This document shows, piece by piece, positions 63,036 through 64,000 of a DNA stretch of 64,000 nt. Source of the DNA: Lotus japonicus (taxonomy: Eukaryota > Streptophyta > Magnoliopsida > Fabales > Fabaceae); assembly GCF_012489685.1 (NCBI RefSeq), contig NC_080043.1:16920223-16984222 (forward strand). Direction: 5' to 3'. The notes under the pieces are model-generated. The model saw only the letters and a list, made by a program, of their open reading frames with translations. It ran no database searches and was not told where the DNA came from. The position numbers and the translations under genes are program-made. Position 1 is the first letter of the stretch. Every line of letters starts with the position of its first letter.

Positions 63036-63479
63036 GTAAGTATATAAAACTGAAGAAGTTTGATTTACTAGAGTGGTTATGATCAATGAAGTGCAGGCAT
63101 GCCTACAAGACACATTGACCATAGTAAATATGTGGAAAATAGAATGGTATCATTTAAAAAAATTACAAAACAACCCAGAACTTTTGGATTTTGTTTTACT
63201 AATTCTAATGATTGCCCCTCTTCTTGGTGATTAAACATATTATTGGTTAAATGCTCCTGTTTAAAGACGCTTTAAGAGATTGGGTATGAGATGAGATTAT
63301 GATTTTGATGACTTACAGTACTGCGTGGTGTATATCATTATGTGACTATCTTCCTCAGGGGAGTATTTAGTTTGAGCATCTTACTAGCTTGCTTCTCCCA
63401 TGCCTAATGCATATGTTCGAATTATCTGTACAAGGAGTACTGGCTCCATAGACTCGTGTGAAGTCATGCCATGTGAACT

Positions 63480-63890
63480 TATCTAGTTCATACAGTTGTT
63501 TAAAGAACCCAAGCTTGGGGAAGTTACATAGATGACATTCATTTGTCATAATCAGACTACCTTTCATATTGTCTCAAATCTAGTGTTCCATGTGAGAACC
63601 AAACACGTTGAGATATATTTCTATTTAATCACCAATAGCTTCATCGGTCCAAGTCATTTAGAGGTCCTTGAATTAGTTTTATACATAACAAGATTGACAA
63701 ATATGATTTATATGCTCCAGCTCAAAGAAGTGTTGGAAATAATGTACATAGAGTAATTATGAGTTAATTAGGCATTATATATTATTATAATTACGTTTGT
63801 CATAATCCTTGTATTATGATTCTTAATGTATATATTATCCTCCGCCGTTTTATTGAAGCAAACAGATTCAATCATCTGCTTGCTTCTTTT
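63480..63890 (+). pseudogene. Copia RNase H remnant with start of LTR
   Basis: The text at 63520-63620 reads MTFICHNQTTFHIVSNLVFH and VRTKHVEI, and that at 63680-63720 reads HNKIDKYDLYAPA in another frame: the RNase H end of the same Copia lineage as at 62120. An LTR-like TGTTGGAAATAATGTACATA follows at 63731. It lies downstream of the last SLT-gene exon seen, probably inside its next intron. Confidence 0.65.
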
Positions 63891-64000
63891 TCTTTTTCTT
63901 TTCAATAAGCTTTTGTTTCTCCTGAGTACATTTACTTGTAGATCGCGATATGATAAACGAGTAGAGTTTTCCGTTTCCTATATTTCCATTCCATCTCAAC

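Overview
The window is nuclear DNA from a flowering plant, most probably a papilionoid legume. Its genes have many short introns with GT..AG borders, intergenic DNA is AT-rich and full of plant transposon relics, and one relic (38904-39295) is a chalcone-reductase-like gene, a type best known from legumes. I cannot name the species. Most short ORFs here are not genes; the real genes had to be assembled exon by exon from splice signals and reading-frame continuity.

Layout. (1) 1-1217, minus strand: first two coding exons of a Mn-type cation diffusion facilitator (metal tolerance protein), running off the left edge. (2) 1.2-10.1 kb: repeats, with SINE-like copies, a non-autonomous CACTA transposon with a 3-bp target duplication (5150-7593), a TRIM-like fragment and a cluster of Helitron ends. 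(3) 10651-18358, plus: a complete DCN1-like cullin-neddylation gene of 11 coding exons, the first being only the ATG; its largest intron holds a decayed antisense Copia element. (4) 20644-22978, minus: a MED25-like gene that keeps a divergent ACID-type domain but apparently not the usual von Willebrand domain; a lone N-terminal-like exon with an in-frame stop lies at 25300-25382. (5) 23-31.8 kb: AT-rich repeat DNA without a convincing gene. (6) 31808-36800, minus: a complete 14-exon plastid-type glycolytic GAPDH (GAPCp). (7) 37.7-44 kb: a Helitron 3' end with a gene fragment beside it, the chalcone reductase relic, a possible unidentified minus-strand transcript and a 5'-truncated LINE. (8) 44-50.8 kb: MITEs, a 615-bp DNA element built around short palindromes, CACTA-like ends and an antisense Copia relic. 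(9) 52489-63035, plus, open at the right edge: a plant protein with a bacterial-type SLT (lytic transglycosylase-like) fold and internally duplicated modules.

The most striking object sits inside an intron of gene 9: a very young Copia retrotransposon at 54577-58082. Its two 206-bp LTRs differ at one base. It has an intact integrase-RT-RNase H reading frame but no gag or protease; where those should be there is what looks like the short internal domain and LTR start of a TRIM element. I read it as a chimeric retroelement formed by template switching and mobilised recently. The host genes are unrelated housekeeping genes (metal transport, neddylation, Mediator, plastid glycolysis, SLT-fold protein); I see no pathway linking them. 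The interest lies in how transposons have reshaped their introns and flanks.
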